Positions 1 to 9,889 of a stretch of 64,000 nt of DNA are shown in pieces. Origin of the DNA: Nakamurella silvestris (GTDB lineage: Bacteria > Actinomycetota > Actinomycetes > Mycobacteriales > Nakamurellaceae); assembly GCA_003576535.1 (NCBI GenBank), contig QXCQ01000132.1, positions 130,280 through 194,279 on the forward strand, given 5' to 3'. A program made the position numbers and the translations under genes. The notes beneath the pieces were generated by a model that saw nothing but the letters and a program-made list of their open reading frames with translations, had not been told where the DNA came from and ran no database searches. Every line of letters begins with the position of its first letter. Within the stretch, counting starts at the first letter, position 1.

Positions 1-2
1 GG

Positions 3-53
3 GGCGCGGATCCCGGGCGGGTGGTGGACTCGCCGGATGTTGGAAAGGGATGA
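3..53 (+). CDS. possible C-terminal end of an upstream gene (partial)
   Basis: The frame ending in TGA at 51-53 is open to the left edge and would give a 16-residue tail rich in Gly, Asp and Pro. The stop lies 3 nt before the GTG of the next gene, a spacing typical of the operon that follows. Nothing in 16 residues identifies a family, so this is only a suggestion that the operon began upstream of the window. Confidence 0.3.
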   Translation, partial: GADPGRVVDSPDVGKG

Positions 54-56
54 CCC

Positions 57-3000
57 GTGGGAATCAAGGTCGCACTGGAGCACCGCACCGCCTACACGTT
101 CGACCGGCAGGTCGAACTGCATCCCCATGTGATCCGGTTGCGGCCCGCGCCGCACAGCCGTACCCCGATCGAGGCGTACTCGCTGAAGATCGAACCGGCG
201 AACCATTTCCTGAACTGGCAGCAGGACCCGTTCGGCAATTTCCTGGCCAGGGTGGTGTTCCCGGAGAAATCCGATTCGTTGACCATCACGGTCGGGCTGG
301 TCGCCGATATGCAGGTCATCAATGCCTTCGACTTCTTCATCGAGGACTACGCCGAAACCTATCCCTTCTCGTACCCGGCCGATCTGGCTGCGGACCTGGA
401 CCCGTACCTGCGGTCGGTGGACGAGTCCGCCCCCGGGGACGGACCGGGCCCGGCCGTCCGCGCCTGGCTGGAAAGGTTCGAGATCCCCGGCGATATCGGC
501 ATCGTCGACTTCCTGGTGGCGTTGAACAGCGCCGTGTACCGGGATGTCGGGTATTCGGTCCGGATGGAGGAGGGGGTCCAGACCCCGGATTTCACCTTGA
601 CCTCGGCGATCGGTTCCTGCCGGGATTCCGGCTGGCTGCTGGTGTCCCTGTTGCGTGAACTGGGTCTTGCCGCCCGTTTCGTCTCCGGCTATCTGGTGCA
701 GCTCACCTCGGACGGGGAATCCCTGGACGGCCCCAACGGCCCCGCCGCCGATTTCACCGATCTGCACGCCTGGACCGAGGTGTACATCCCCGGGGCCGGC
801 TGGATCGGACTGGACCCGACCTCCGGCCTGTTCGCCGGGGAGGGCCACATTCCGTTGTCGGCCACCCCGCACCCGGCCAGCGCCGCGGCGATCACCGGTG
901 CCACCGGCATCACCAACTCCACCCTCGACTACTCGAACGTGGTCCGTCGGGTGCACGAGGACCCGCGGGTCACCCTGCCGTACACCGACGAGCAGTGGGA
1001 TCGGATCCAGGAATTCGGCGAGGCCGTCGACGCCAAGCTGGTCGAGGGGGACGTCCGCCTGACCATGGGCGGTGAGCCGACCTTCGTCTCCATCGACGAT
1101 TTCGTCTCCGATCAGTGGACCACGGCGGCCGACGGTCCGGACAAAAGGGACAGGGCAGGTGAACTCGCGGAGCGGCTGCACCAGATCTACGCCAAGGGCG
1201 GATTCGTCCACCGCGGCCAGGGCAAGTGGTACCCGGGAGAACCCCTGCCGCGCTGGCAGATCGGCCTGTACTGGCGGACCGACGGGGAGTCCCTGTGGTC
1301 CAACCCGGAGCTCTTCGACGACCCCTGGGCGCCGGGGAACCCGGAGCTGACGGCCGAGGACGCCCACAGGTTCGTCAACTCGGTGGCCATCGGCTTCGCC
1401 CTGCCCGACAGTCAGGTCCGGCCGGCGTACGAGGACGCCCTGGCCCGGATGCTGCAGGAGGTGCGTCTCCCGGATGGGTCCCCACCGGAGGTCGACCTGA
1501 CCGGCGACACCGACGGATCCGACGCCCGCGCCGCCCTGCTGGCGGCCACGCAGACCGCCGTCGCCGCACCGACCGCATGGTTGCTGCCGCTGCACCGGCT
1601 GCCCGACGGCAGCGGATGGGCCAGTGCCGATTGGCGGTTGCGACGTGGGCAGATCGCGCTGATCCCGGGGGACTCGCCGGCCGGGCTGCGGCTGCCGCTG
1701 AACGCCATCGCCTGGGAGGGCCCGGAAGTGGTGCCGGAGGTCGATCCACTTGCCCCGGTGGAGGACCTGGAGATCACCCCGATCGCCCGGCCGGGTGTCG
1801 CTGCCGTCGTCCCGGCGCAGGGCGCGCCGACGACCGCGGTGGTGGTCGAGGTCCGGGAGGGTCATCTGTTCGTCTTCCTGCCGCCGCTGGCCAGGCTCGA
1901 GGACTACCTGGAACTGCTCGGCGTGGTGGAACAGGCCGCCACGGTCCTGCAGATCCCGGTGGTCCTGGAGGGGTACACCCCGCCGTCGGACCAGCGGCTG
2001 CAGAACCTGACCGTCACCCCCGACCCCGGGGTGATCGAGGTCAACGTGCAGCCGACCTCCTCCTGGTCGGAACAGGTGGACCTGACCACCACCCTGTTCG
2101 AACAGGCCAGACTGACCAGGCTCGGGGCCCAGGCCTTCGATGTCGACGGCACCCACACCGGGACCGGCGGCGGCAGCCACATCACCCTCGGCGGCACCAC
2201 CCCGGCGGACTCACCGCTCCTGCGTCGTCCCGACCTGCTGGTGTCTCTGCTGACCTACTGGCAGCACCACCCGTCGCTGTCCTACCTGTTCTCCGGACGT
2301 TTCATCGGGCCGACCTCGCAGGCACCGAGGGCCGACGAGGGCCGGCCGGAGAACGTCTACGAGATGGAGATCGCGTTCAGCGAGATCGAGCGTCTCACCG
2401 AGGATGCGCGGGCCAAGGGCGAGGACGCCTCGCCGTGGATCATCGACCGGGCGCTGCGGCACCTGTTGACCGATCTGACCGGCAACACGCACCGGGCCGA
2501 GTTCTGCATCGACAAGCTGTACAGCCCGGACTCGGCCCGCGGTCGCCTCGGGCTGTTGGAACTGCGCGGGTTCGAGATGCCCCCGCACCCGCAGATGGCT
2601 CTGGTACAGGCGTTGCTGGTCCGCAGCCTGGTGGCCAGGTTCTGGGCGGAACCGCTGCGGGCACCGCTGGTGCAGCACGGGGTCGACCTGCACGGACGTC
2701 ACCTCCTGCCGTACTTCGTGACGGAGGACATCGCCGAGGTGGCGGCGGATCTGCGCCGGCACGGGTTCGACTTCCCGACCAGTTGGCTCGACCCGTTCAC
2801 CGAGTTCCGGTTCCCGCGGCTGGGCAGCACCACGGTCGCCGGGGTCGATCTCGAACTGCGCTCGGCGATCGAACCCTGGCACGTGCTGGGGGAGGAGGCG
2901 ACCGGCAGCGGGACGGCCCGGTACGTCGACTCCTCGGTGGAACGGCTCCAGGTCCTCGTCGACGGGGCCGATCCGGCCCGTCACATCCTGACCTGCAACG

Positions 3001-3386
3001 GTGTTCCGGTGCCGCTCGGCCCGACCGGGGTCCCCGGGCGGCAGGTCGCCGGTGTCCGTTACCGCGCGTGGCAGCCGCCGAGCGCCCTGCATCCCTCGAT
3101 CGCCCCGCATTCGCCGTTGGTCTTCGATCTGATCGACGTCGACTCGGCGCTGTCCCTGGGCGGCTGCCGGTACCACGTGGTCCACCCGGGCGGTCGGTCC
3201 TACGAGAAACCGCCGGTCAACGCGCTGGAGGCACAGTCGCGGCGTACCAACAGGTTCGAGGCGTTGGGCTTCACTGCGGGCGCGATCGATGTCGCCGGGC
3301 TCCGGGAGAAGGCGGCGCGCCTGGCGGCGGACACCGCTCCGATGCATATCCTGGATCTGCGAAGGGCAGCGATGGTCTGCCGATGA
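57..3386 (+). CDS. transglutaminase-like / DUF2126 protein
   Basis: Large (1109 aa) cytoplasmic protein. It opens with a bacterial transglutaminase N-terminal domain (about 1-95), followed by a transglutaminase-like core with a full Cys-His-Asp triad: Cys188 (GSCRDS), His237 (LHAWTEV), Asp253 (GLDPTSG). The remaining ~800 residues match the DUF2126 type. The GTG start is preceded by a purine-rich RBS (42-50). In bacteria this protein sits with circularly permuted ATP-grasp, alpha-E and small transglutaminase proteins; that grouping was proposed from comparative genomics to make or process peptide-like amides. Here it is gene 1 of exactly that set, 29 nt before the ATP-grasp fusion. The substrate is unknown; the transglutaminase fold more often hydrolyses than cross-links in such systems. 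Family call is firm, function is inferred. Confidence 0.92.
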   Translation: MGIKVALEHRTAYTFDRQVELHPHVIRLRPAPHSRTPIEAYSLKIEPANHFLNWQQDPFGNFLARVVFPEKSDSLTITVGLVADMQVINAFDFFIEDYAETYPFSYPADLAADLDPYLRSVDESAPGDGPGPAVRAWLERFEIPGDIGIVDFLVALNSAVYRDVGYSVRMEEGVQTPDFTLTSAIGSCRDSGWLLVSLLRELGLAARFVSGYLVQLTSDGESLDGPNGPAADFTDLHAWTEVYIPGAGWIGLDPTSGLFAGEGHIPLSATPHPASAAAITGATGITNSTLDYSNVVRRVHEDPRVTLPYTDEQWDRIQEFGEAVDAKLVEGDVRLTMGGEPTFVSIDDFVSDQWTTAADGPDKRDRAGELAERLHQIYAKGGFVHRGQGKWYPGEPLPRWQIGLYWRTDGESLWSNPELFDDPWAPGNPELTAEDAHRFVNSVAIGFALPDSQVRPAYEDALARMLQEVRLPDGSPPEVDLTGDTDGSDARAALLAATQTAVAAPTAWLLPLHRLPDGSGWASADWRLRRGQIALIPGDSPAGLRLPLNAIAWEGPEVVPEVDPLAPVEDLEITPIARPGVAAVVPAQGAPTTAVVVEVREGHLFVFLPPLARLEDYLELLGVVEQAATVLQIPVVLEGYTPPSDQRLQNLTVTPDPGVIEVNVQPTSSWSEQVDLTTTLFEQARLTRLGAQAFDVDGTHTGTGGGSHITLGGTTPADSPLLRRPDLLVSLLTYWQHHPSLSYLFSGRFIGPTSQAPRADEGRPENVYEMEIAFSEIERLTEDARAKGEDASPWIIDRALRHLLTDLTGNTHRAEFCIDKLYSPDSARGRLGLLELRGFEMPPHPQMALVQALLVRSLVARFWAEPLRAPLVQHGVDLHGRHLLPYFVTEDIAEVAADLRRHGFDFPTSWLDPFTEFRFPRLGSTTVAGVDLELRSAIEPWHVLGEEATGSGTARYVDSSVERLQVLVDGADPARHILTCNGVPVPLGPTGVPGRQVAGVRYRAWQPPSALHPSIAPHSPLVFDLIDVDSALSLGGCRYHVVHPGGRSYEKPPVNALEAQSRRTNRFEALGFTAGAIDVAGLREKAARLAADTAPMHILDLRRAAMVCR

Positions 3387-3415
3387 GAACCAGTACAAGC
3401 ACGGTGACCTGACAG

Positions 3416-6169
3416 ATGACAGCCCCTCCCCAGGTCGACGCCTCGACACTGCTCGACTCCTACCGGGCGCGTACCCCGGAGCTGCCGCTGGCGGCCGGTC
3501 CGATCCGCTTCGACGAGATGGTCGACGGTGACGGCCGGGTCCGGGACGGCTGGGAGGAGCTGGCCGAGGGCTTCGACTCGATGGGTCGGGCGGACCTGCG
3601 CCGGTTGCTCGGTCAGGTGGACCGGCTGCTGGAGAACGACGGGGTCACCTACAACCCGATCGCCGAGGCCGGATCCGGGTCGGCCGCGGTCGACACCTCG
3701 GACGACATCGGCGGCTCCGGTGCGATCGGGGATGCGGACACCCAGCCTCAGCCCTGGCGGTTGGACGCCGTCCCGCTGATCCTCGGTTCCCAGGACTGGG
3801 CGCAGCTGGAATCCGGTCTGCTGCAACGGTCCACGCTGCTGGACGAGGTGCTGACCGACATCTACTCCTCCCGGCGATTGATGCGGACGGGCCTGATCCC
3901 ACCGGAGATGGTCTTCGGACACCCCGGGTACCTGCGCCGGGCGCACGGAGTGTCGGTGCCGGGGGCGCACCAGTTGTTCTTCCACGCCGCCGATGTCTTC
4001 CGCGCCGCCGACGGGCGATTCCTCGCGCTCTCCGACCGGACCCAGGCCCCGTCGGGAGCCGGATACGCGATGGCCGACCGTCGGGTCATCTCCCGGGTGC
4101 TGCCCGATTTCTTCCGCCGGTCGGCCCCGCATGGTCTTGGTGCCTTCTTCCGGACGATGCGTCATGCGCTCCAGTCGGTGGCCCCCACCGCCGCCGAGGA
4201 CCCGCGGGTGGTGGTGCTCAGCCCTGGTACGCATTCCGAAACCGCCTTCGATCAAGCCTTTCTCGCTGCTCTGCTCGGTCTGCCGCTGGTGGAGAGTGCG
4301 GATCTGACGGTCCGTGAGGGCCGGTTGTGGATGCGTTCTCTCGGCCGGTTGGAACCGGTGGACGTGGTGCTGCGCCGGGTGGATGCCAACTTCACCGACC
4401 CGCTGGACCTGCGGCCCGATTCCCGGCTCGGCGTGGTCGGACTCGTCGAGGCCAACCGGCGCGGGGCCGTCACGATCGTCAACTCACTGGGCAGCGGGGT
4501 GTTGGAGAACCCGGCGCTGCTGTCGGTGCTGCCGCAGCTGAGCCAGGCGCTGCTCGGCGAGGACCTGACCCTGGAGTCGGTGCCGACCTTCTGGGGTGGG
4601 ACGTCCACCGGTCGCTCGCACATCCTGGCCCATCTGAACCGGCTGGTGCTGCGCCGGACCGATCGGGAGGAGAGCCGGTACCCGCAGACCATGTCGTCGA
4701 CCGAACTGGCGACCCTGCGGTCCCGGATCGAGTCCGAACCGGCGAGCTGGGTGGGACAGGAGATCGACCAGGTCTCCGAGGCGCCGGTCGGCACCCCGGA
4801 GGGTCTGGCCGCGCGCGGGGTGGCGATGCGGATGTTCTCCGTCGCCCACCAGGCCGGGTACGTGCCGATGCCCGGGGCTCTCGGCCGGGTGTTGCCGCAG
4901 GACGCGTCCTCGGAGAACGGCGGGGCCAACGAGGCCAAGGACGTGTGGGTGCGGTCCGGTCGCGCCGAGATCACGGCCAGCCGCGACAACGCGGCCTGGC
5001 TGCAGGAGGGCCCCCTCGTCGCGGCCTCCCGGGATTCGGTGGCTGCCTCCCCGCGTGTGCTGGAGGACCTGTTCTGGTTCGGTCGGTACACCGAGCGGCT
5101 GGAGGACTTCACCCGGCTGCTGATGGCGGCGAAGGAACGGGCCGACGACTTCCGTTTCCGCCCGGCCGAACTCGGGGCCGGGTCGGTTCCGGTGCTGCTG
5201 GACACCGTGACGACGGTGTCGACCACCTTCCCCGGATTCCTCGCCGAGCGGGTGGACACCAACACCGAGATGCGGTCGTTGATCCTGGACGCCACCCGTC
5301 CGGGAACCATCGCACACGCCCTGCTGCGGCTGCAGAATGCGGCAAGTGGTGTGCGGGACCAGCTCTCGGGAGACACCTGGATGGTGTTGGCCGGTGTCGA
5401 CCGCGCCCTGACCGAACTCAAGGCCGACCGGCTCGACCAGGGTGCGGTGCTGCAGACCACCCACGCCGCGGTCCTGTCCGGGATGCTGGCCCTGTCCGGT
5501 CTGGCCGCGGAGAACATGATCCGGGATCCCGGCTGGCACCTGATGGACATCGGTCGACGGTTGGAACGATCCATCCAGCTGGTCGTCATCCTGCGGAACA
5601 CCTTGGCCCAGGCCAAGAACCCGGCCGTGGACTCCCTGCTCATCGAATCGGTGCTGCAGATGACCGAGTCCATCCTGACCTACCGCCGTCGTTACCGGGG
5701 GCGCACCCAGATCGGCACCGTGCTGGAGCTGCTGCTGCTCGACGACGGGAACCCGCGATCCCTGGCCTATCAACTCGGTGCGATCTCGAACAGTTTCAAG
5801 GCCCTGCCCGATGCCTCGGGAACCTCGGTCTCCGAACGTGCCCTGGAAGATCTGACCACCAAGCTGCGTCGTTGCAGCGCAAGTGATCTCGACGACGCCG
5901 ACGCCGACGGCCACCGGGCCGAGCTCGACACGTTCCTGGACGAGACCCACACGGCCCTGCGAGGTCTGGCCGACGCCATTGCCGCCCAGCACTTCTGGCA
6001 CCCCAGTTCGATGCAACCCCTGTACCGCCCGTCGGGGGACCGGCACAGTTCCGAGGATCCGGAGGAGGAGCGCGAGCTGCAGGTTCCCGTCCCGCAACAG
6101 GTTCCGACCCAACAGGCCGAGGCTCGTCTGGTTCCGTCGGCCACCCTGATCGAGAAGTTGCTGCCATGA
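3416..6169 (+). CDS. circularly permuted ATP-grasp protein fused to alpha-E domain
   Basis: 917 aa. Residues about 1-500 are a circularly permuted ATP-grasp domain (COG2308 type); about 545-880 are an alpha-E domain (COG2307 type), starting at the characteristic RVLEDLFWFGRYTERLED segment. The two are separate genes in many bacteria, so this is a fusion. ATP-grasp enzymes join a carboxylate to an amine through an acyl-phosphate; the all-helical alpha-E partner has no proven activity. The ATG at 3416 is the chosen start; the stop overlaps the next gene by 4 nt (ATGA), so translation is coupled. The C-terminal ~50 residues are acidic and Gln-rich and look like a disordered tail. Substrate unknown. 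Confidence 0.93.
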   Translation: MTAPPQVDASTLLDSYRARTPELPLAAGPIRFDEMVDGDGRVRDGWEELAEGFDSMGRADLRRLLGQVDRLLENDGVTYNPIAEAGSGSAAVDTSDDIGGSGAIGDADTQPQPWRLDAVPLILGSQDWAQLESGLLQRSTLLDEVLTDIYSSRRLMRTGLIPPEMVFGHPGYLRRAHGVSVPGAHQLFFHAADVFRAADGRFLALSDRTQAPSGAGYAMADRRVISRVLPDFFRRSAPHGLGAFFRTMRHALQSVAPTAAEDPRVVVLSPGTHSETAFDQAFLAALLGLPLVESADLTVREGRLWMRSLGRLEPVDVVLRRVDANFTDPLDLRPDSRLGVVGLVEANRRGAVTIVNSLGSGVLENPALLSVLPQLSQALLGEDLTLESVPTFWGGTSTGRSHILAHLNRLVLRRTDREESRYPQTMSSTELATLRSRIESEPASWVGQEIDQVSEAPVGTPEGLAARGVAMRMFSVAHQAGYVPMPGALGRVLPQDASSENGGANEAKDVWVRSGRAEITASRDNAAWLQEGPLVAASRDSVAASPRVLEDLFWFGRYTERLEDFTRLLMAAKERADDFRFRPAELGAGSVPVLLDTVTTVSTTFPGFLAERVDTNTEMRSLILDATRPGTIAHALLRLQNAASGVRDQLSGDTWMVLAGVDRALTELKADRLDQGAVLQTTHAAVLSGMLALSGLAAENMIRDPGWHLMDIGRRLERSIQLVVILRNTLAQAKNPAVDSLLIESVLQMTESILTYRRRYRGRTQIGTVLELLLLDDGNPRSLAYQLGAISNSFKALPDASGTSVSERALEDLTTKLRRCSASDLDDADADGHRAELDTFLDETHTALRGLADAIAAQHFWHPSSMQPLYRPSGDRHSSEDPEEERELQVPVPQQVPTQQAEARLVPSATLIEKLLP

Positions 6170-7047
6170 CGAAGACCTACCGGATCACCCACCGGACCAC
6201 CTACTCCTACTCCGACCAGGTGAGTGCCTCCTACGGGCGCGGGTACCTGCAGCCGCGCCCGACCCCGTGGCAACGGGTCCTGGAACACGCGGTGGTCATC
6301 GACCCGGCCGCCGGGGACATGAGCACCTCGGTGGACGCCTACGGCAATACCGACACCTTCTTCCACGTCACCACCGGTCACACCGAGCTGGTGGTCACCA
6401 GCCTGTCGTTGGTGGAGGTCGACGCGCAGGGTGCGCCTCCCGAGATCACCGAGATGCCCTGGGAACTCGCCCGGCCGGGGGAGGATCAGCCCGAGGGCAG
6501 CGAGTGGGCCGAGGCGGTGGAATTCGTCCTGCCTTCCCCACTGATCGACGTGGTCGAGGGGAGTCGGGAGTACGCGCTGAAGTCCTTCACCCCCGACCGG
6601 CCGCTGGTCGAGGCGATCTTCGACCTGACCCATCGGATCTACACCGAGTACATCTACCAGTTCGGTTCCACGACCATCTCCACCAGGATCCCCGATCTGC
6701 TGGAGAAGAAAACCGGTGTCTGCCAGGACTTCGCGCACCTGGCCGTGTCCTGCCTGCGCTCGATCGGGCTGGCCGGACGGTATGTCTCCGGCTATCTGGC
6801 GACCACCCCGCCGCCCGGCAAGGAACGGATGATCGGGGCCGATGCCACCCACGCCTGGGCCGCGGTCTGGCTGCCGGGTGGGTACTGGCTGGCCTTCGAC
6901 CCGACCAACGACCAGTTCGCCGACGAGCGGTACACCACCGTTGCCTGGGGTCGGGACTACGCGGACGTGCCGCCGTTGAAGGGTGTCATCTTCACCGATG
7001 CGAAGAAGAGCCGGATGAAGGTCTCGGTGGACGTCGCCCCGGTCTGA
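6166..7047 (+). CDS. transglutaminase-like cysteine protease-fold protein
   Basis: 293 aa, third gene of the amidoligase-type operon, coupled to the ATP-grasp/alpha-E gene through an ATGA overlap. It has a transglutaminase N-terminal beta domain (1-90) and a core with the triad Cys186 (TGVCQDFAH), His229 (DATHAWAA) and Asp245 (FDPTND). The spacing of the triad is the same as in the larger first gene, so the operon encodes two transglutaminase-fold enzymes. The expected role is hydrolysis or transfer on the amide product of the ATP-grasp enzyme; this is family inference. No signal peptide is visible, so it should act in the cytoplasm. Confidence 0.92.
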   Translation: MTKTYRITHRTTYSYSDQVSASYGRGYLQPRPTPWQRVLEHAVVIDPAAGDMSTSVDAYGNTDTFFHVTTGHTELVVTSLSLVEVDAQGAPPEITEMPWELARPGEDQPEGSEWAEAVEFVLPSPLIDVVEGSREYALKSFTPDRPLVEAIFDLTHRIYTEYIYQFGSTTISTRIPDLLEKKTGVCQDFAHLAVSCLRSIGLAGRYVSGYLATTPPPGKERMIGADATHAWAAVWLPGGYWLAFDPTNDQFADERYTTVAWGRDYADVPPLKGVIFTDAKKSRMKVSVDVAPV

Positions 7048-7298
7048 CCGGTGGGGAAACCCTCACGACGGCAACCGAATTTGCCGGGGCCGTGGTCGCT
7101 GTCTCCGCCATTGCGTCGAAATTGGCGATGTCCTGACGCGGGCCGGCATGGAGTCGCAGCGACAGACCTTCCTGCAGTTCGACACCGGCCCCGGAGGATT
7201 GATTTCGGGACCATTTCTGGTTTCCGTGCAACGTTTTGTGCTGCCGACGGCATCTACAACACACACGGCAGGAGCAAACCAGTATCAGCGGGGGCGGG

Positions 7299-7793
7299 AT
7301 GGATTTCGAGCAATTCCTCGAGGCGGAGATGCCAGGCCTGGTCCGGTTCTCCAGAATCCTGACCGGAGACCGGCAGGATGCACATGATGTTCTCGCCGAT
7401 GCCCTGATCAAAACGGGGAAGAATTGGGAAGGGGTCGGCGCTGTCGCTGATCCGCCGGCCTATGTGCGGCGGATCGTGGTGAACACCTACCTCGCCGACA
7501 GGCGCAAGGCCGTTCGGAGGCGGACGACTCCGGTCGCCGCTGTGTCGTCGGCCGTCGCGACCCCGGATTTCTCAGGCCAGATCGACAACAGGGACCTGCT
7601 CCACCAGTCGCTGAAACAACTCGCTCCCCAGCAGCGGGCGGTTGTTGTGTTGCGTTACTACCAGGACCTGGACGATGCCGCCATCGCCGCGGTCGTCGGC
7701 ACCTCGGTCTCCACCGTGCGCTCGAACATCTCGCGTGCGCTCACTCATCTACGCGTATCGCCCCACCTGACAGGAACCGAGAGGTTGACATGA
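7299..7793 (+). CDS. SigE-family ECF RNA polymerase sigma factor
   Basis: 164 aa from ATG 7299 (MDFEQFLEAEMPGLVRF), the usual start of this actinobacterial family; a start 63 nt upstream would add an unrelated Cys/His/Arg-rich lead. Region 2 spans about 1-75 and contains LTGDRQDAHDVLADAL. Region 4 spans about 103-155, with PQQRAVVVLRYYQDLDD and a helix-turn-helix ending in STVRSNISRAL. The stop overlaps the start of the following membrane gene (ATGA), so the two are translationally coupled, the normal layout of an ECF sigma and its regulator. Its regulon is not evident from the window. A decayed relative coupled to a similar membrane gene lies at 15921-17011. Confidence 0.93.
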   Translation: MDFEQFLEAEMPGLVRFSRILTGDRQDAHDVLADALIKTGKNWEGVGAVADPPAYVRRIVVNTYLADRRKAVRRRTTPVAAVSSAVATPDFSGQIDNRDLLHQSLKQLAPQQRAVVVLRYYQDLDDAAIAAVVGTSVSTVRSNISRALTHLRVSPHLTGTERLT

Positions 7794-8581
7794 ACTCCGA
7801 CGACCTACGTAGAGCTCTCGACGAAGAGGGTGGAGACATCCCCGATCCGAACGCGGTCCGGCGCACTGTTCTCGACGCACTGCACTCGGACTCGACGCGA
7901 CTGGCCACCTCGGCTGCGCCTCACCCGGCGGCCGTGGGCACCAAGCATCGGCGCCTGTATCCGTACCTGGCAGCGGCATCCATCGCCATGGTCGCGATCG
8001 GGGCAACCTATGTCATCTCGACAGCGGCAACCCCGGACACAACACTTGGATCAAGTCCGACGGCGCACCCACCGGTCCTCTCATCCGGAAGCAGCGCCGG
8101 CGCATCAACCGATCCGACACCTTCGGCTACCGGGTCATCGACGGACCCGGTCCCGGTTTCCGTTGCCGCACCAGTCACATTCCTGCCAACGTGCGGAGAT
8201 GTATTCGAGGTGGCCGATCATCAGGACAACGGACTCACGGTCACGGCTTCAAGGTCGCCCGAGCAGGCTCACACATTGCTGGAGGTGACCCTCACGAACC
8301 CCACGGAAGATCGCATCAAGGGTGTTGACGGCTGGACACTCTATGCCCTTGATGACGATGACGTCGTCATCGGTATCGGCTCCATGAAGCTCGCTGCCGA
8401 ATTTCTCGACCTGGCCCCCGGCGAGCAGACAACGGTCGAGCGAGTCGTCGGCAGAATAGTCGATTGCATCTCCAAGGGCAGCTATCTCCAGGCCGACAGG
8501 GTGCGGCTCGCGTACTGGCAGACCGTGAGTGCACCCGGCCCCGAGGTCGCCGAAGGAGCGGCCGCGGTTTCGACACCCTAG
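7790..8581 (+). CDS. single-pass membrane protein, putative sigma-factor regulator
   Basis: 263 aa. Layout: a ~55-residue cytosolic N-terminus, one membrane helix (about 61-80, LYPYLAAASIAMVAIGATYV), a Ser/Thr/Pro-rich linker (85-130), then an extracytoplasmic beta-rich domain with two cysteines (TCGDVFEV and VDCISKG) that could form a disulphide. It begins inside the stop codon of the sigma gene, so an anti-sigma or sensor role is likely, but the N-terminus lacks a clear zinc-binding anti-sigma motif. The protein at 16133-17011 has the same architecture and also follows sigma-like sequence; the two are probably paralogues. Function is inferred from context. Confidence 0.8.
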   Translation: MNSDDLRRALDEEGGDIPDPNAVRRTVLDALHSDSTRLATSAAPHPAAVGTKHRRLYPYLAAASIAMVAIGATYVISTAATPDTTLGSSPTAHPPVLSSGSSAGASTDPTPSATGSSTDPVPVSVAAPVTFLPTCGDVFEVADHQDNGLTVTASRSPEQAHTLLEVTLTNPTEDRIKGVDGWTLYALDDDDVVIGIGSMKLAAEFLDLAPGEQTTVERVVGRIVDCISKGSYLQADRVRLAYWQTVSAPGPEVAEGAAAVSTP

Positions 8582-8834
8582 GTCCGAGGAGACCATGTCG
8601 AACGAGTGCCCGTGTTCGGCTCGTCCGGCGATAGCGGGCCGCACGGGACCCAGTTTCTGTTCCGAGCATTGACTCAGCGGGCCGCGAAGTCGGCTGTCGT
8701 GGTGGCCTCCGACGAGACCTCTTTCTGGACGAGAACGTTCACCCATCCCGGTGCCACTCCACGTTGAAGGAACCCGTCAGGTGTGGCGCTGCGCCGAGTG
8801 GGCACCAGGGTATTGACCTGTCGACCCGATCCGG

Positions 8835-9875
8835 ATGAGTGTGAACCGCATGCGTGACTTTGCCTGCCCGAACTGCGGCCAGCGACTGGCCTTCGAGAAC
8901 TCCCTGTGCCTGAGCTGCGGGAGCGCGATCGGTTTCGGGTCGCGGATGCTCGACTTCGAGGTCCTTGCGGCCGATGGCACGGCCGTCGGCGACGGCCAGA
9001 CCTCGAAGATGTGCGCCAACCTCAACCGGATCGGCTGCAACTGGCTGGCCGCGGTCGATGAGCCCGGCGGATTCTGCTTCTCCTGCCGGTTGACCAGGAC
9101 GGTCCCGGCGGCGACCGACCCGGTGGCCAACGCCGAGTTCGCCGAGGCGGAGACCGCCAAACGTCGGCTGCTCGTGGAACTGCTCGAACTGCAGCTGCCG
9201 ATCAACGGCAGGGATGTAGAGCCGGTGCGCGGTCTGTGCTTCGACCTGCTGTCCAGCGCGCGTACGCAGGTGATGACCGGCCACGACGAGGGTGTCATCA
9301 CCCTGGACCTGGCGGAGGGCAACGACCTGCACCGGGAGCGGCTACGGGTGTCGATGGGGGAGCCGTACCGGACCCTGCTCGGGCACTTCCGCCATGAGAT
9401 CGGGCACTACTACTACCTCGTGCTGGCCGAGACCGGGCAGGCCAGAGCGGATTTCGACGAACTCTTCGGGGATCCGGATGCCGACTACCAGCAGGCGCTC
9501 GACCGGCACTACTCCGAAGGTGCCCCCGCCGGCTGGGAGGCCGACTTCGTCTCCTCCTACGCGACCATGCACCCGGCCGAGGACTGGGCGGAGACCTTCG
9601 CCCACTACCTGCACATCAGGGACACCATCGACACCGCTGCGGCCTTCGGTTTCGCGCCGTCCGGGGCGGCCATGGATCGAAGGCTCCCCGGCGATGCCGG
9701 GTTCAGCCGGATGATCGAGCTGTGGCTGCCGCTCTCCTGGGCGCTCAACATGATCAACCGGTCCATGGGCCATCGGGACCTCTATCCGTTCGTGCTGGCC
9801 GGACCGGTGCTGGACAAGATGAGGCTGGTGCACCGGCTGGTCACCGAACAGGCCGACCGCCGGCCGGCCCAGTAG
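8835..9875 (+). CDS. zinc-ribbon metallopeptidase of the Peptidase_Mx type
   Basis: 346 aa. The N-terminus has two Cys pairs in zinc-ribbon arrangement (CPNCG and CLSCG) and further Cys residues near 60-90. The body carries HEIGH at 187-191, the HExxH signature of zinc metallopeptidases, and downstream the helical segment HPAEDWAETFAHYLH with likely further ligands. This combination marks the putative zinc-binding metallopeptidase family found widely in bacteria; its substrates are unknown. No signal peptide or membrane helix is seen. Starts at ATG 8835, GTG 8841 or ATG 8850 are all in frame, and no strong RBS decides between them. A palindromic repeat (9890-9940) follows its stop. Confidence 0.85.
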   Translation: MSVNRMRDFACPNCGQRLAFENSLCLSCGSAIGFGSRMLDFEVLAADGTAVGDGQTSKMCANLNRIGCNWLAAVDEPGGFCFSCRLTRTVPAATDPVANAEFAEAETAKRRLLVELLELQLPINGRDVEPVRGLCFDLLSSARTQVMTGHDEGVITLDLAEGNDLHRERLRVSMGEPYRTLLGHFRHEIGHYYYLVLAETGQARADFDELFGDPDADYQQALDRHYSEGAPAGWEADFVSSYATMHPAEDWAETFAHYLHIRDTIDTAAAFGFAPSGAAMDRRLPGDAGFSRMIELWLPLSWALNMINRSMGHRDLYPFVLAGPVLDKMRLVHRLVTEQADRRPAQ

Positions 9876-9889
9876 GTCGGTGGCCGGGG

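Noticed and set aside
1226..3412. Long open frame (728 codons) overlapping the DUF2126 gene
   Set aside because: Arg/Gly/Pro-rich shadow frame produced by high GC; no family motifs, and the other frame has a full catalytic triad.
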